Source of the DNA: Acidimicrobiaceae bacterium | GTDB taxonomy: Bacteria; Actinomycetota; Acidimicrobiia; Acidimicrobiales; Aldehydirespiratoraceae | Direction: 5' to 3' | Length of the DNA stretch: 64,000 bases | Assembly (NCBI GenBank): GCA_026708645.1 | Contig: JAPOUM010000014.1 | Span: 1-64,000, forward strand | Part shown: positions 63,177 through 64,000 of the stretch, piece by piece | How the letters are laid out: each line of letters begins with the position of its first letter | Numbering within the stretch: position 1 is the stretch's first letter | Translations under genes and position numbers: made by a program | Notes under the pieces: generated by a model | What the model saw: the letters and a program-made list of their open reading frames with translations, nothing else | Told to the model about the DNA's origin: nothing | Databases searched by the model: none

Positions 63177-63386
63177 TCAGCTGATCATGCCTGAGATGGT
63201 GTCGATCATCTCGTCGAGCAGCCAGGCGATCCTGCCTGAGCCCGTGGCCCAAGTCAGCAGCAGAACCGCGACCGTGGCAGCGCCCACCAGCACCAACGCG
63301 TACTCGGCTGTGGTTTGGCCGCTCTCGTCTCGGCGCCGTCGCTCCGTCAGCTTGTTGATCAGCTTGTTGATGATCCTGAAAGCCAT
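63177..63386 (-). CDS. Flp-type IVb pilin
   Basis: A 69-residue pilin subunit. RRDESGQTTAEYALVLVGAATVAVLLLTWA holds the prepilin peptidase site (Gly-Gln, then Glu five residues on with the following Tyr) and the hydrophobic helix. An AAAGGAG ribosome site lies six bases upstream. A 13-base sequence at 63408-63420 matches, on the minus strand, the left end of the mrp promoter region (CTCACCTATTCGC). Confidence 0.9.
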   Translation of the reverse strand: MAFRIINKLINKLTERRRRDESGQTTAEYALVLVGAATVAVLLLTWATGSGRIAWLLDEMIDTISGMIS

Positions 63387-63530
63387 GATCGCTCCTTTGG
63401 AAAATGCGCGAATAGGTGAGAGTTCGTCGTGTCGCGACTGTCGCCTTCCCGCTGTTGCTCGCCGCGAAGGCGGGGCCGCTCGGGCAATGTCGGGACCTGC
63501 TCAATTCGTCTTGACCCAATTCGTCTTGGC

Positions 63531-64000
63531 TCAATTCGTGAGGCGCAGTTCGGAGACGGCTCCCAGGAGCAGCGGCACCACGGTGAGCAGGCCGAACGCC
63601 GGCAGCACGCAGAAGACCAGCGGAAACAGCATCAGCACGGGGGCGCGCCTGGCGGCCTCCTGCGCCCTCACCCGGCGGCGCCTGTGAGCCTCGTCAGCGG
63701 CGCGCTGCAACGCGGGCCGCAGAGGCGTGCCGTCCATTTCGGCTGCCGTGACGGCATGCACGACCGGCGAGACGGCCCCGCCCAGACCGTCGCGCAGTCT
63801 CCGCACAGCATCGACGAACGGTTCGCCCGCGGCGCAGCGGCGCACCACCGCAGCGAGTTCCGATCCGAAAGGCTCGGCGACCCTCGGCGCTATGTCAGCG
63901 AAAGCCGCTGCCGTGGGCCGACCAGTGCTGATCACAAGACCCAGCAGATCGACCACTTCCGGGAGATGCCGGTCCACTTGCAGCAGATGCTTGCGGCGGC
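63531..64000 (-). CDS. type II secretion system F-domain protein (TadC-like), partial
   Basis: The C-terminal part of a Tad pilus inner-membrane platform protein. Sequence reading RHLPEVVDLLGLVISTGRPTAAAFADIA, a central LRPALQRAADEAHRRRRVRAQEAARRAPVLMLFPLVFCVLPAF and a final helix match TadC. The frame runs off the right edge (RKHLLQVDRHLPE reads through the last bases), so the start is not in the window. Between it and the pilin lie 144 bases with no gene. Confidence 0.88.
   Translation of the reverse strand, partial: RRKHLLQVDRHLPEVVDLLGLVISTGRPTAAAFADIAPRVAEPFGSELAAVVRRCAAGEPFVDAVRRLRDGLGGAVSPVVHAVTAAEMDGTPLRPALQRAADEAHRRRRVRAQEAARRAPVLMLFPLVFCVLPAFGLLTVVPLLLGAVSELRLTN

Overview
The window is about 64 kb of high-GC DNA (roughly two thirds G+C by eye) from an actinobacterium, most likely of the class Acidimicrobiia or a close relative. 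That placement is inferred from protein style and neighbourhoods: a DUF2342 metalloprotease-tilS-hpt block, a panC-coaX-lysS block, an F420/LLM-type oxidoreductase, Pat/HisC-like aminotransferase, group II truncated globin and an actinobacterial Tad/Flp locus. It looks like ordinary chromosome; I see no prophage, conjugative element or CRISPR array.

Layout. 1-3.9 kb: a minus-strand ROK regulator / M20 peptidase / sugar-type binding lipoprotein operon with a perfect palindromic operator over its own promoter. 4-5.2 kb: a HisC/Pat aminotransferase. 5.3-9.4 kb: a molybdenum hydroxylase operon (FAD, 2Fe-2S, molybdopterin subunits) ending with a MoaD/ThiS-like protein. 9.4-16 kb: an MpaB-family oxygenase, a large solitary N6-adenine DNA methylase, a truncated globin and an N-acyl-D-amino-acid deacylase. 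16.2-20.4 kb: phenylacetate genes paaZ-A-B-C. 20.4-30 kb: an MMPL transporter, an unknown protein, a nucleoside hydrolase, mmsA, a SIS sugar isomerase and a Cu P-type ATPase. 30-38.5 kb: a DMT exporter, branched-chain aminotransferase, LLM oxidoreductase, an LppM-like/HAD fusion, ClpC and a polyprenyl synthase. 38.6-46.2 kb: a minus-strand housekeeping run (lysS, coaX, a DUF2520-PanC fusion, a phosphatase-like protein lacking its cysteine, hpt, tilS, metalloprotease, small membrane protein). 46.3-47.6 kb: tRNA-Thr and a decayed DUF222/HNH gene with repeats. 47.6-53.9 kb: holB, tmk, an MFS transporter and topA. 54-61.7 kb: nhaA and a complete seven-gene mrp antiporter operon. 61.8-64 kb: an RsbW/RsbV-like pair and the tail of a Flp/Tad pilus locus, cut by the right edge.

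Two expression themes stand out. First, many genes have a TANNNT -10 box 6-8 bases before the start codon, which predicts leaderless mRNAs; this rule fixes many starts and predicts an AUA start for the copper ATPase. Second, operons are joined by 4-base stop/start overlaps (ATGA, GTGA, TTGA, perhaps CTGA), and in three places a tiny ORF of 11-19 codons sits in such an overlap chain. A 21-bp sequence is repeated exactly over the -10 regions of the globin and mrp operons, with a 16-bp version upstream of the deacylase in the same orientation.

Together the genes suggest an aerobic heterotroph that uses aromatic acids, valine/thymine-type compounds, nucleosides and D-amino-acid conjugates and manages sodium with two antiporter systems. 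No single undescribed system is proven here; the best leads are the leaderless/non-AUG starts, the shared promoter element, the overlap mini-ORFs and three unusual protein architectures.
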